From Paenibacillus tepidiphilus (lineage in GTDB: Bacteria > Bacillota > Bacilli > Paenibacillales > Paenibacillaceae): DNA of 64,000 bases. Both the position numbers and the translations under genes were made by a program. The notes beneath the pieces are model-generated. The model did no database searches and had not been told where the DNA came from. It worked only from the letters and a program-made list of their open reading frames with translations. Shown piece after piece: positions 28,091 through 37,082 of the stretch. The stretch is from the NCBI RefSeq assembly GCF_008635795.1, contig NZ_VWRQ01000007.1, forward strand, positions 124,001 through 188,000, read 5' to 3'. The stretch's first letter is position 1. The number at the start of each line of letters is the position of its first letter.

Positions 28091-28119
28091 ATCATATTTT
28101 TAAATATCGGCATCGTCAA
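28091..28119 (-). promoter_or_regulatory. Sigma-A promoter of the nif operon
   Basis: On the minus strand TTGACG (28114-28119), a 17-bp spacer and TATGAT (28091-28096). Transcription would start near 28084. There is no sigma-54 (GG/GC) element, as expected for Paenibacillus nif operons without NifA. Confidence 0.85.
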
Positions 28120-28178
28120 TTACACAACCGCTTAAAAAGCCCTCAATTTCCTTATGTTTGCAGTTTCGCCACAAGAGA

Positions 28179-28195
28179 TGTGAACTTACCTAACT
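28179..28195. promoter_or_regulatory. GlnR box upstream of the nif promoter
   Basis: TGTGA-N7-TAACT fits the GlnR consensus except for the last base. It lies 60 bp upstream of the nif -35, where GlnR is known to activate in nitrogen-poor cells in P. polymyxa. It is also about 65 bp from the -35 of the divergent TerC promoter. Confidence 0.65.
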
Positions 28196-28260
28196 TACAC
28201 TTACCATGTTTCCGTTTCCAAAATCGGTCATTCATCCATTGATATTTGTTCTCACAGGCA

Positions 28261-28289
28261 TTGACATTGGCATTCGGCTCATATATGAT
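28261..28289 (+). promoter_or_regulatory. Sigma-A promoter of the TerC gene
   Basis: TTGACA (28261-28266), a 17-bp spacer and TATGAT (28284-28289): a near-consensus promoter about 57 bp before the riboswitch aptamer. Confidence 0.85.
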
Positions 28290-28345
28290 ACTTTTTAGGT
28301 TTAATCGGACGTGAAACTCTAACCTTCTCAATTTCATATATCCCG

Positions 28346-28597
28346 TAAAGGGGAGTAGCTGCTCATGCAGACCTGCTCCTTCTCGCAAGAGAGGGGCGAT
28401 TGCATTTCTGCATGCAATATAAGTGGAGGCCCGGCCATAATCTTCTGCCTGCTTACTTATATGTAATAAAGTCGTCAGTACGAGAGTATGAAGATGCTCT
28501 CCGGCTTTATTGGCAATGTTCCATTGTTAGCGAGACCTTTACCAATCAGGTTAGCCTCTGTAAGAGACTGGTCTGTTTGGTAAAGGTCTTTTTTATA
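28346..28597 (+). promoter_or_regulatory. yybP-ykoY manganese riboswitch with terminator
   Basis: The aptamer starts with the family signature TAAAGGGGAGTAGC (28346-28359) and has the TACGAG loop motif (28480-28485) and the closing AGACCTTTACC (28533-28543). GGTAAAGGTC (28579-28588) can pair with the latter to make a terminator followed by a T-tract (28588-28594). The class senses Mn2+ and turns on Mn exporters or TerC-family genes, which is exactly what follows. Confidence 0.88.
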
Positions 28598-28660
28598 TAT
28601 TTTGGGTCATACTAAGGGGACGCGAAATCATATTTGCATCCGAAAGAGGGGAAGCTAGTA

Positions 28661-29488
28661 ATGGATTGGGGATTATTATTGGAGTACGGATGGGTATTGC
28701 TCGTCCTGGTGGCTCTGGAAGGACTGCTCGCTGCGGACAATGCGCTGGTGCTGGCCATTATGGTCAAGCACTTGCCGGAGGCGGAGCGCAAGAAGGCGCT
28801 CTTTTACGGACTGGCGGGGGCTTTCGTATTCCGCTTCGGCTCACTGTTTATCATCTCTTACCTGGTCGATATCTGGCAGGTCCAAGCCATCGGCGCGCTT
28901 TACCTGCTGTTTATAGCGGGTAATCACATCTTCCGTAAGCTGCTGTTCAAGAAGCCCGTTACGGATGAAGCGAATGAAAGCGGCACGGAAGCTGCGGTCA
29001 ATACCAAGAAGGGCGGCTTCTGGCTCACCGTACTAAAGGTTGAAGTAGCCGACATCGCCTTCGCAGTGGATTCGATCCTGGCTGCCGTTGCTTTGGCCGT
29101 AGCCTTGCCGCCAAGCGGCATGGGACATATCGGCGGACTGGACGGCGGACAGTTCCTGGTTATATTTGCCGGCGGATTTATCGGTCTGATCATTATGCGG
29201 TTTGCCGCCTCGTTCTTCGTCAAGCTGCTGCATTCCCGTCCGGGTCTGGAGATCGCCGCATTCTTCATCGTCGGCTGGGTCGGCGTCAAGCTGACCGTTA
29301 TCACTCTGGCCCATCCGGCGCTGGGCGTCATTCCTGAAGACTTCGCCCACAGCACCATCTGGAAAACCTCGTTCTATATCGTACTGGTGCTGATTGCACT
29401 GATCGGCTGGTTCATGAGCGGCAAATCCATTGAAGCGCACAAGAAAGAGAATCCGGTTCGTGAAGTGGATCAGCAGCTTGGCAAATAA
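28661..29488 (+). CDS. TerC family integral membrane protein
   Basis: A 275-residue membrane protein with about seven helices. Family signatures are EGLLAADNALVLAIMVKHLP near the N-terminus and VEVADIAFAVDSILAAVALA in the middle, with conserved acidic residues inside membrane helices that suit metal transport. Relatives such as YkoY and MeeF/MeeY in Bacillus act in Mn2+ efflux or metalation of secreted proteins. The start is ATG 28661 with GAGGGG upstream; a frame nine codons longer has no ribosome binding site. The Mn riboswitch upstream supports a manganese role. Confidence 0.92.
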   Translation: MDWGLLLEYGWVLLVLVALEGLLAADNALVLAIMVKHLPEAERKKALFYGLAGAFVFRFGSLFIISYLVDIWQVQAIGALYLLFIAGNHIFRKLLFKKPVTDEANESGTEAAVNTKKGGFWLTVLKVEVADIAFAVDSILAAVALAVALPPSGMGHIGGLDGGQFLVIFAGGFIGLIIMRFAASFFVKLLHSRPGLEIAAFFIVGWVGVKLTVITLAHPALGVIPEDFAHSTIWKTSFYIVLVLIALIGWFMSGKSIEAHKKENPVREVDQQLGK

Positions 29489-29492
29489 AAAT

Positions 29493-29536
29493 AAGACCTC
29501 AATGCCGCAGCGCTGCGGCGTTTGAGGTCTTTTTGC
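29493..29536. terminator. Bidirectional terminator
   Basis: AAGACCTCAA and TTTGAGGTCTT enclose an inner CCGCAG/CTGCGG stem; T-tracts flank both sides. It ends both the TerC gene (plus) and the YesN-type regulator gene (minus). Confidence 0.85.
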
Positions 29537-29540
29537 TTGT

Positions 29541-31226
29541 TCAGGCATTCACCTGACCCTGGCCCTTCCGCTGTTCGCGGAATTCCTGCGGGGTGCAGCC
29601 GGCGGTCTTCTTGAAGAAGCGAAAGAAATAGTGCTGGTCGCTGAAGCCGAGCTGTGCGGAGATTTCGTGCATTTTCAGCGGCGTCCCGAGCAGCAGCTCC
29701 TTGCTCAGCTCCACCTTCTTCTCCAGAATATAATCGGAAATCCCCTTGCCGGTCATCCGTTTGTACCAGCGCGATAAATACGAGGGATTCAGCGACACCT
29801 CCTGGGCAATCCGGGTCAGCGACAGATCATCGGCCAGATGGGCCTTGATATATTGATGTATCACCAGCAGAATACGCGATTCGTCATGCCGGGAGGCGGC
29901 GCTGCGTCTGGAGACGATCCAGGCGTACACGGAATGGTAGGTTGATACAATCTCCGGCCAGGGAGTCTGGACGGTAAAATAGAGCATCCGCGGCAGCTCC
30001 GTCTCGGCGCGGGCCGCCTCCAGCAGTCCCAGCTCCTGGAGCGTCCGGACCAGGCTGGCGGCGATGGCCGACAGCAGCCGCAGGCGCTGGAACGGGTCGG
30101 CCGGGCCGTCTTCGCCGGCGGCCTCTACCCACTTGCGGAACGCGCCGGCCCAGTCCCCGTCGCCCGCCTGCAGGCACTGCGCCAGCTGATCCAGCAGCAG
30201 CTCCGTGGCGGCATAGCTGTGCTGCAGCTGCGCCGGAGGGGCTGCGCCGGCCCGCAGATCCAGCTTCAGCAGCTTCTCCATCCCGAGGCCCGGGCTTTCA
30301 TGTACGGCCAGGCGCAGCCGGTTGATCCCCTGGCCCAGCTCCTGCCAGGCCAGCGTATGCTCGCTGGCGAAGACCGACACGGACAGCTGCAGGAATTTGC
30401 TGCAGGCCTGCTGGATAGATTCCAGCGTCCCGTGTACAAACCGCAGCGTCCGCATCCACCATTCTTCCCGGGACACCGTGCTGAAGGCTGCAGCGTCCAT
30501 CTGCAGCTGGACCAGGCATACGATGGTGCCCGGGTCCAGATCAATGGCCTTTACAACAGCTTTGTCGCCGAGCAGCTCCTCGGCAATATTGGCCGCGGCA
30601 TAGCGGATCAGGCCGCGGTCCGAGACCGTCTCCGCTCCCCGCCACGTCTCCATGCGCAGCAGCACCGGCAGCACAGGCTCATCGGCGCGGAAGGACAGGC
30701 GGATCGCGTCGAACTCCTCCTGGAGCTGCCTCCAGTCCCTGCGCCCCGGTCCCCGCAGCAGCTCCAGCAGCGACTGCTGCTGAAGCTGGGGCAGCGCGCG
30801 GGGCAGCTTGTGGCGCAGCCACTGCGTCCGGTAGAATTCATCCTCCTCGGCCGAAATCTGCTCCAGCGTGCGCTGGACGGCAGCGCGAATGCTCTCCATC
30901 CCTTCGGTTTTGAGCAGATAGTCCACTACACAAGGGTTGCGGATCGCCTGGTGGGCATAGTTGAACTCATCATGACCCGTCAGCAGAATTACCTTGCAGC
31001 GCGGCCAGCGGTCGACAATCTCCTGGATCAGCTGCATCCCGTCCATGCCGGGCATACAAATATCACTCAGTACAATGTCGATTTTGACCGTATTCAGCCA
31101 CTCAATGGCATAAGCCGCAGAGTGCACCTTGATAATCTCTAGATCCGGAAGATCCGCTTTGACAAAATATTCATAAAGTCCGTCCAGTATAATCGGCTCA
31201 TCATCAACAATCATCATTCGCTGCAT
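29541..31226 (-). CDS. YesN-type response regulator, AraC family output
   Basis: A 561-residue transcription factor. The receiver domain (1-120) has the acidic pair in MIVDDEP, the phosphoacceptor Asp in DIVLSDICMPGMDG and the conserved Lys in DYLLKTEG. A long middle region of about 310 residues has no recognised catalytic motif. The C-terminus (about 460-555) is an AraC-type double HTH (LTRIAQEVSLNPSYLSRWYK and ISAQLGFSDQHYFFRFFKK). ATG 31226 with GGGAGG upstream is chosen over a GTG three codons earlier. Its start overlaps the kinase gene by 23 bp. It probably controls the importer genes at 33105-36792. Confidence 0.92.
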   Translation of the reverse strand: MQRMMIVDDEPIILDGLYEYFVKADLPDLEIIKVHSAAYAIEWLNTVKIDIVLSDICMPGMDGMQLIQEIVDRWPRCKVILLTGHDEFNYAHQAIRNPCVVDYLLKTEGMESIRAAVQRTLEQISAEEDEFYRTQWLRHKLPRALPQLQQQSLLELLRGPGRRDWRQLQEEFDAIRLSFRADEPVLPVLLRMETWRGAETVSDRGLIRYAAANIAEELLGDKAVVKAIDLDPGTIVCLVQLQMDAAAFSTVSREEWWMRTLRFVHGTLESIQQACSKFLQLSVSVFASEHTLAWQELGQGINRLRLAVHESPGLGMEKLLKLDLRAGAAPPAQLQHSYAATELLLDQLAQCLQAGDGDWAGAFRKWVEAAGEDGPADPFQRLRLLSAIAASLVRTLQELGLLEAARAETELPRMLYFTVQTPWPEIVSTYHSVYAWIVSRRSAASRHDESRILLVIHQYIKAHLADDLSLTRIAQEVSLNPSYLSRWYKRMTGKGISDYILEKKVELSKELLLGTPLKMHEISAQLGFSDQHYFFRFFKKTAGCTPQEFREQRKGQGQVNA

Positions 31227-32970
31227 GAAGCACACCTCCCGTTGCCGGTATGATAACCCTTACACAAAGTCCGCCAAGCTCACCGCGTCCCACCTGCAGC
31301 CCGAAGGGCGGGCCGAATTTGATACGCAGCCGCTGGCTGACATTAATAATCCCGGTAGTCTCCCCCTGATAGGAGCCCTGGATGGCCAGCTGATGCCGCA
31401 AGCGCTCCAGCGTCTCCTCCGTCAGCGATTCGCCGTTGTCCTCAATCCGCAGCTCCAGCATCTCACCGGCCTGCACATAGCTGATCCGGATCAGCCCGCC
31501 GGCGCTCTTGTCGTGCAGACCATGCTCGAACACATTCTCGATGATTGGCTGCAGCAGCACACGCGGCACACGAATCCCGCGCCAGGCCGGTTCCAGCGCG
31601 TCCACCTCGGCTTCAATCCGCGGCCCGAAACGGATGCGCTGAATGGCCAGATAGACCAGGGCATGCTCCAGCTCCTGCTGCAGCGTCACCTCTTGAGCCG
31701 AATCCCGGGTCATATACCGGAAATACTGTCCGAGATAATCGGAGAATTCCTTGATCAGCTCCGTATTCTCGACTTCGGCCATCTGCTTGATGCTGAACAG
31801 GCTGTTGTACAGAAAATGGGGCGTAATTTGCGACTGCAAATGCTTCAGCTCTGCCTCGCCTGTTCGGATACGCTGCACGTAATTCTCTTCGATCAGCGTG
31901 TGTAAATGCTTCAGCATTTCATTGAACCGGGAGTAAAGATAGCCGAATTCATCGCGCCGGGAATGGGTGATGTACAGCCCGGTCTGTCCCTGCTCAGCCT
32001 TCTTGAAGCCGCGGATCAGGATCGACATCGGCCGGTGGATCGTCCGGTACGTCCAGAAGGAGAACAAAATGACGGTCACAACCGACGCCGCGCTCAGCAG
32101 CCACAGCAGCCTTTTGTACACCTGAATCGGCTTCATCAGCACCGTGTTGGAAATATTGGTTGTGAGCCGGAAATTGTTATCATGGTCGTACAGCGAATAA
32201 AAGGCCGAGTCGGCGGCCTTGAAGCGTTCAATACTGACAGTCTCTTCCCCAGGTCGCGGTTTCCCGGCCGGAAGCAGCTCCGGCAGCTCTTCGGAGGAAG
32301 ACAGCACATACTCATTGCCGGCGCCGAAGCCCAGCGTAATGGCGCTTCCGCCCGAGGCCGCAAACTCCTTCAGCCGTTTCTCAAGCTCATCTGTCGACAG
32401 CTTCACCCCGAGCAGGAAATTGGGCGGAACATTGCTGTCGAGATTAAAGGGATTGCTGCGCAGCAAATACAGCTCGCTGCCATATTTGGAGAGCGCGCCG
32501 TTCAGATTGCCCATCGTGGCCAGAAGACTGCGCCATTCCTGGACGGAATCGCCGGTAATGCCGCCGGCGGCGCTGACTTTTTTGCCGATTTGCGGAACAT
32601 AATAGACCACATCCCCGATATAGGGGCTGGTCTCCTTGATCTGCTTCAGTTTGCCGTAGATATTGTTGAGATTGGAGTCCAGCTCATACTGCGACATAAT
32701 CGGTATGCGCGTGCTGAACGTGGAGAAGGCTTCGTCCAGGGAATACTCCGTCACCAGCGAGGTCATCCGGCGAAGCTCAAATTCCAGATGACTATGGTAG
32801 AAATGCAGCTTGGACTCGTTGGCCCGCTCCACCTCCGCCTGCATCTGGTTGGAACTGTAATAGGTAGTGGAGATGCTCAGGGCGCATAGCGGCAGCATAA
32901 CCAGCAAGAAAGCGCCGATCAGCTTGAACACAATCGAATTCGGATTCCACCGGGGCCATAATGATTTCAT
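31204..32970 (-). CDS. YesM-type sensor histidine kinase
   Basis: A 588-residue membrane kinase. Helix 1 is near 15-35, the extracellular sensor spans about 36-285 and helix 2 is near 290-310. A HAMP region (RPMSILIRGFKKAEQG) leads to the His_kinase domain with the phospho-His in QITPHFLYNSLFSIKQM and an ATPase N-box (LLQPIIENVFEHGL). It is the partner of the regulator downstream. The promoter-proximal importer genes suggest that it senses the imported glycan or its release products. A 134-bp gap upstream contains a G/C hairpin near 33016-33039. Confidence 0.92.
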   Translation of the reverse strand: MKSLWPRWNPNSIVFKLIGAFLLVMLPLCALSISTTYYSSNQMQAEVERANESKLHFYHSHLEFELRRMTSLVTEYSLDEAFSTFSTRIPIMSQYELDSNLNNIYGKLKQIKETSPYIGDVVYYVPQIGKKVSAAGGITGDSVQEWRSLLATMGNLNGALSKYGSELYLLRSNPFNLDSNVPPNFLLGVKLSTDELEKRLKEFAASGGSAITLGFGAGNEYVLSSSEELPELLPAGKPRPGEETVSIERFKAADSAFYSLYDHDNNFRLTTNISNTVLMKPIQVYKRLLWLLSAASVVTVILFSFWTYRTIHRPMSILIRGFKKAEQGQTGLYITHSRRDEFGYLYSRFNEMLKHLHTLIEENYVQRIRTGEAELKHLQSQITPHFLYNSLFSIKQMAEVENTELIKEFSDYLGQYFRYMTRDSAQEVTLQQELEHALVYLAIQRIRFGPRIEAEVDALEPAWRGIRVPRVLLQPIIENVFEHGLHDKSAGGLIRISYVQAGEMLELRIEDNGESLTEETLERLRHQLAIQGSYQGETTGIINVSQRLRIKFGPPFGLQVGRGELGGLCVRVIIPATGGVLHAANDDC

Positions 32971-33104
32971 CGGGTAACAACCTCTGCTGATAGGATGGGG
33001 ACAACAGCATATGCCGCCCCCCTCGCGGGGAGCGGCAGCCGGTAACAGGCCAAGCTATACGCCGACACCGGCAGGCCCGCAGCCAGCGGACATTCCATAC
33101 CAGT

Positions 33105-33992
33105 TTAACCCTTGACGCTGCCGACGACCAGCCCATGCACGAAATAACGCTGCAAAAAAGGATAGATCGCCAGAATCGGCACGATCGACAAAAAGATTTG
33201 CGACGCCTGTGTCGTCCGGTCGGAAATTTGGCTGAGCAGCTGCGCCTGTTCAAGTGTAACCATATCATTGGAGACATTGGCCCGCTGCAGCATCGACTGC
33301 AAATAAGTTGCCAGCGGATAATGCTCGGGGCTGCGCATATAGATCATGCCGTCGAACCAGGCATTCCAGTGCCCGACTAACGAGAACAGTGTAACCGTGG
33401 CGATGCTGGGCAGCGAGACCGGCAGGTAGACGCTCCAAAGTGTACGTAAGTGTCCGGCTCCGTCCATCCAGGCGGCTTCCTCCAGCTCCTTCGGCAGGCC
33501 CCGGAAGAAATTGAGCATCAGCAGTACGTTAAAGATGGGCACCGCACCCGGCAGCACCAGCGCCCAGATGCTGTCGAGCAGACCGGCTTCCTTGACCACC
33601 AGATAGCCGGGAATGAGGCCGCCGCTGAACAGCATGGTGAACACAAAGATCCAGGCGTACACCGTCCGTGAACGGAAGGTCACCGCTTCCTTCGACAGCG
33701 GATAGGCCACCAGCACCGTAAAGATCAGGTTGACCGTGACCCCGAGCACGACGCGCAGGCCGCTGGTGGCGAAGGAACCGAGGAACAGGTTATTGTCCAG
33801 CATGTAACGGTAGGAGGAAAGGGTGAATTCCACCGGCCAGAGTGTGACTCTGCCGGCTTCCACCGCCTCGCTGGAGCTGAAGGAAATGGCCAGAATATTG
33901 ACAATCGGAAACAGGCAAAGCAGGGCAAGCACAGTCAGGAAGACATAATTGAGACGCTGAAACCAGCGGTAAGCCGTCGTCATATGATGCAT
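33105..33992 (-). CDS. Sugar ABC transporter permease, LplC/MalG type
   Basis: A 295-residue permease with about six helices and the EAA loop LEEAAWMDGAGHLRTLWSVY near residue 195. It belongs to the LplC/YtcP subfamily, ending in YFVHGLVVGSVKG. It pairs with the LplB-type partner whose gene ends 17 bp upstream. AAAGGA precedes the ATG. Oligosaccharide import is inferred; pectin- or rhamnogalacturonan-type substrates are frequent for this subfamily with YesMN, but no hydrolase here confirms it. Confidence 0.9.
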   Translation of the reverse strand: MHHMTTAYRWFQRLNYVFLTVLALLCLFPIVNILAISFSSSEAVEAGRVTLWPVEFTLSSYRYMLDNNLFLGSFATSGLRVVLGVTVNLIFTVLVAYPLSKEAVTFRSRTVYAWIFVFTMLFSGGLIPGYLVVKEAGLLDSIWALVLPGAVPIFNVLLMLNFFRGLPKELEEAAWMDGAGHLRTLWSVYLPVSLPSIATVTLFSLVGHWNAWFDGMIYMRSPEHYPLATYLQSMLQRANVSNDMVTLEQAQLLSQISDRTTQASQIFLSIVPILAIYPFLQRYFVHGLVVGSVKG

Positions 33993-34009
33993 ACAGTCCA
34001 GTCCTTTCT

Positions 34010-34915
34010 CTAGAAAATCCGGTATTTAGCGAAACGGTACGCCAGATAATAGCCAAGGCCGATGAATACGAACGATACCACGGATTTAATGAGCCCGAGC
34101 GCGGTGGATACCGAATACTGGGCGTCCTGCATCCCGATGCGGTAGATCATCGTATCCAGAATGTCACCGGATTCATAGACCAGCGGGTTGTACAGGTTGA
34201 ATACCTGGTCAAATCCGCCGTTCAGCACATTGCCGAGACTGAGCGTCAGCATCAGAATCATGATTGGCCGGATGCCGGGCAAGGTAATATGCCAGGTCTG
34301 CTTCCAGCGGCCCGCGCCGTCGATGACAGCGGCTTCATAGAGCGATGTGTCGATGCTGGTCAGGGCAGCCAGATATATGATGGTGCCGAAGCCGAACTCC
34401 TTCCATTGATCGGTAATGACCAGCACATACGGGAACCAGCTGTTCTCGGCGAGGAACTGGATCGGCTGCATGCCGAACGCTTTGAGCACCATATTGACGA
34501 GGCCGCTGCTTGGCGACAAGACGTCAACAATAATCCCGGCCAGGATGACCCAGGAGAAAAAATGCGGCATATAGATAACCGTCTGAATCGTCCGTTTAAA
34601 TCCGCCCACCCGCACCTCGTTCAGGAGCAGTGCGGCAATGACCGGTACGGTCAGTCCGGCAATGATTTTCATGACTGAGATAAATACGGTGTTCCATACG
34701 ACCTGCTTGAAGCCGGGAATATCGAATAAATAATGAAAGTTCTCCAGGCCCGACCAGTTCATCTGCTTGAACCCGGCGATCGGGGAGAAATCCTGAAAGG
34801 CAATAATGAGGCCCGCCATCGGGATATAGCTGAAAATAATGACCAGCACAAGCGCCGGCAGAATCATCAAATGCAGCGGAATGTTGCGCAAAAATTGCTT
34901 CGGTTTAAAATGCAT
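34010..34915 (-). CDS. Sugar ABC transporter permease, LplB type
   Basis: A 301-residue permease with about six helices and EAA loop LYEAAVIDGAGRWKQTWHIT. The opening (HLMILPALVLVIIFSYIPMA) and ending (YYLAYRFAKYRIF) are typical of LplB/YtcO proteins. AAGGAGGAG precedes the ATG. It follows the binding-protein gene after a 176-bp gap holding a terminator-like hairpin (35041-35080), which would reduce read-through into the permeases. Confidence 0.9.
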   Translation of the reverse strand: MHFKPKQFLRNIPLHLMILPALVLVIIFSYIPMAGLIIAFQDFSPIAGFKQMNWSGLENFHYLFDIPGFKQVVWNTVFISVMKIIAGLTVPVIAALLLNEVRVGGFKRTIQTVIYMPHFFSWVILAGIIVDVLSPSSGLVNMVLKAFGMQPIQFLAENSWFPYVLVITDQWKEFGFGTIIYLAALTSIDTSLYEAAVIDGAGRWKQTWHITLPGIRPIMILMLTLSLGNVLNGGFDQVFNLYNPLVYESGDILDTMIYRIGMQDAQYSVSTALGLIKSVVSFVFIGLGYYLAYRFAKYRIF

Positions 34916-35040
34916 CGGCTGTCTCCTCCTTGTATCCTGATTATAAAACAGTGCTTTTTGGCCTTTATAGTGGAGCCTGTTGACATTGGGTATCTTCTGT
35001 TGACTTGGGGTGCTTTGCGGGGACTTCGATAATATCCCAT

Positions 35041-35080
35041 AAAAAGGGACTGCACAGCCGATTGCCGGCCGGGCAGTCCC
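35041..35080 (-). terminator. Attenuating terminator after the LplA-like gene
   Basis: GGGACTGC (35046-35053) pairs with GCAGTCCC (35073-35080); on the minus strand five T residues follow. Placed between binding protein and permease, it probably lets only part of the transcripts continue. Confidence 0.7.
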
Positions 35081-35091
35081 CGTTCCTTGCG

Positions 35092-36792
35092 CTACTGGTT
35101 TGCCTTGATCACTTCGTTAACTTCCTGTGTGATCTGATCCCCGCCAAGCTTCTTCCAGTCCTCCACGAACTTGTCGAAGGCGTCGACCGGCAGGCTGCCG
35201 TAGATAATCTTGATAAAGGTCTCCTGCCGCAGTTTGTCCAGTGTAGCCGACTTGCTGTTCATCGTCTTCGTCGGTGCATAAATGAACTCATTCATCACAA
35301 TCAGATCGTTGTCACGATAGTATTTGATGATACCCTGCGAGCTGAGCGGTCCAAAAATACGTTCCATATTCCATTTATCGAGATTACCGGCGCGGTAATC
35401 CATAATATCGTCATAGAACAGCTTGGCTTCGAGGCCCATCGTGGATGTGTCGCCGGAATTGATGGCAGCTTCGACTTCTTCCTGGGCTTTCACGTTCTTG
35501 TTGGCCGGAAGGTTCGACACCACGGCATTCTGGAAGCCGAGGCCGGTCAGACCGGTATTGTATTTGGCGCGCTCCGCTTCAGCCGATTCGCCGAACATTT
35601 TCTCCGCCTGGAAGTTGAGCAGCTTGACCAGCGCCTCCGGATGCTCATAGCCCTTGCGGACCGCGTAGATGCCACCAAGGCCAAGATGGTTCTGTGTCTT
35701 CGCCGGCTGATCGTCGATGGATTGCACCGGATAAGGTACCCAGTTCACACTCTGATCCTGCTTGACCATCCCCATGACCTGGAACGGCGCCCATTGCGGC
35801 AGGAACATAATGCCCGCTTTGCCTGCGTTGACTGCCTCCACGCCTTTGGCGAAATCCTTGACCCCGAATTCCGGATCAAGCACGCCTTCTTTGTACAGGC
35901 GCTGCAGTTCGGCGAGCCCTTCCTTAACCTCTGGCTGAATCGTGCCGTTCACAATCTCTCCGGCATCGTTTTTGATCCAGGTTTCCAGATAAGCATGATA
36001 ACCAAGCAGGAATGCGTTGATCGGCAAATCCTTATTCATCATAATGCCATAGGTATCCTGCTTGCCGTTGCCGTCCGGGTCCTTGAAGGTGAAGTCTTCG
36101 GCAATCTTGATGATATCCTGCATCGACTTCGGCTCTGCGAGGCCCAGCTTATCCAGCCAGTCCTTGCGGATCCAGATCATATCCGAGGAGTCGAGCGAGC
36201 CCGGGAAGCTTGCAATCGCATAAAGCTTGCCGCCCTTGGTTACCGGCTTCAGCCCGGCGCCGTCTTCCTCGGCGTAGAAGCTTTTCACCAGATCGGAGGC
36301 GTATTTATCGAAGGCTTCGGTCAAATCCTCCAGCATTCCCGCTTCATGCAGTTGTTCAAACTGCACCATATCGACCTTAAGCAGATCCGGCAGATCGCCG
36401 CTGGCCATGGTTACATTCATCTTGTCTCTGTAATTGGCATCGGCCACGATCCAGTCATAGGTGACTTCAATGCCAAGCTCATCCTTATACCCTCTGGTCC
36501 AGACATTGTTGGCATGCGTGTCGCCTTCCGCCAGCGTCTCCTTGCCGGTCTCATTCATGGTCGAGCGCAGCTTGATCGGCGGATCGTATTTGCCCAGCGG
36601 ATCGGCCGGCCCGTCTGCCGGAGCGGCTGCCTCAGCCGTGTCGGCTGCCGCCGTATTTGCCGCGCTGTCATTTCCGTTACCGCCGTTTCCGGCGTTGTTG
36701 CCTGCATTATTGCCGCCTGCGCAGCCGGTGAACACCAATGTCATGGATAGGACTGCAGCCCACAGGGGTAAACTTTTTCTCTTATTCCACAT
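35092..36792 (-). CDS. Extracellular sugar-binding lipoprotein, LplA type
   Basis: A 566-residue binding protein of the long LplA/YtcQ group. The signal ends in a lipobox (TLVFTGC), followed by an Asn/Gly/Ala-rich linker and the mature fold beginning LRSTMNETGKETLAEGDTHA. The start is ATG 36792 with AAGGGAGG about 6 nt upstream; the frame extends 35 codons further but that segment is the promoter region. It is the first gene of the unit with two permeases, YesM and YesN. A cre-like site lies about 40 bp upstream. Confidence 0.9.
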   Translation of the reverse strand: MWNKRKSLPLWAAVLSMTLVFTGCAGGNNAGNNAGNGGNGNDSAANTAAADTAEAAAPADGPADPLGKYDPPIKLRSTMNETGKETLAEGDTHANNVWTRGYKDELGIEVTYDWIVADANYRDKMNVTMASGDLPDLLKVDMVQFEQLHEAGMLEDLTEAFDKYASDLVKSFYAEEDGAGLKPVTKGGKLYAIASFPGSLDSSDMIWIRKDWLDKLGLAEPKSMQDIIKIAEDFTFKDPDGNGKQDTYGIMMNKDLPINAFLLGYHAYLETWIKNDAGEIVNGTIQPEVKEGLAELQRLYKEGVLDPEFGVKDFAKGVEAVNAGKAGIMFLPQWAPFQVMGMVKQDQSVNWVPYPVQSIDDQPAKTQNHLGLGGIYAVRKGYEHPEALVKLLNFQAEKMFGESAEAERAKYNTGLTGLGFQNAVVSNLPANKNVKAQEEVEAAINSGDTSTMGLEAKLFYDDIMDYRAGNLDKWNMERIFGPLSSQGIIKYYRDNDLIVMNEFIYAPTKTMNSKSATLDKLRQETFIKIIYGSLPVDAFDKFVEDWKKLGGDQITQEVNEVIKANQ

Positions 36793-36831
36793 AGATGAAC
36801 CTCCCTTGTTTTCTACATCCCTATTGTATAA

Positions 36832-36845
36832 AGAAAGCGCTGACA
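36832..36845. promoter_or_regulatory. cre (CcpA) site before the LplA-like gene
   Basis: AGAAAGCGCTGACA matches the cre pattern TGWAANCGNTNWCA at 13 of 14 positions (first base differs). It lies just upstream of a possible minus-strand -10, TACAAT (36823-36828). Repression by CcpA in the presence of good carbon sources is inferred. Confidence 0.55.
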
Positions 36846-36972
36846 GACGCGAGTGGAATACGTTTACATTCAGTATCTTTCCTTTACCTTTCTTCAATTT
36901 GTTTTAGGATAATTGTAATGTAAGATCAATTAAGCTGACCAGTACCTGCTCAGGTGTACCTTGAAAAGGTAC

Positions 36973-37019
36973 AAAAAAAAGATTACCCCTTCTCCGCAGC
37001 CGCGGTTCAGGGATAATCT
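36973..37019 (-). terminator. Terminator after the SLH-protein gene
   Basis: On the minus strand AGATTATCCC pairs with GGGGTAATCT around a G/C-rich loop and is followed by eight T residues (36973-36980). Confidence 0.85.
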
Positions 37020-37082
37020 GTTGGATATGAAGCAGGGATGTTCGCGTTTAAGGTGAAGCGGGGCTAGGTCCCCCGCACTCGC

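Noticed and set aside
28152..28388. A 78-residue minus-strand frame between nif and the TerC gene
   Set aside because: It overlaps the GlnR box, the TerC promoter and the riboswitch start, has no clear ribosome binding site and matches no family I know.
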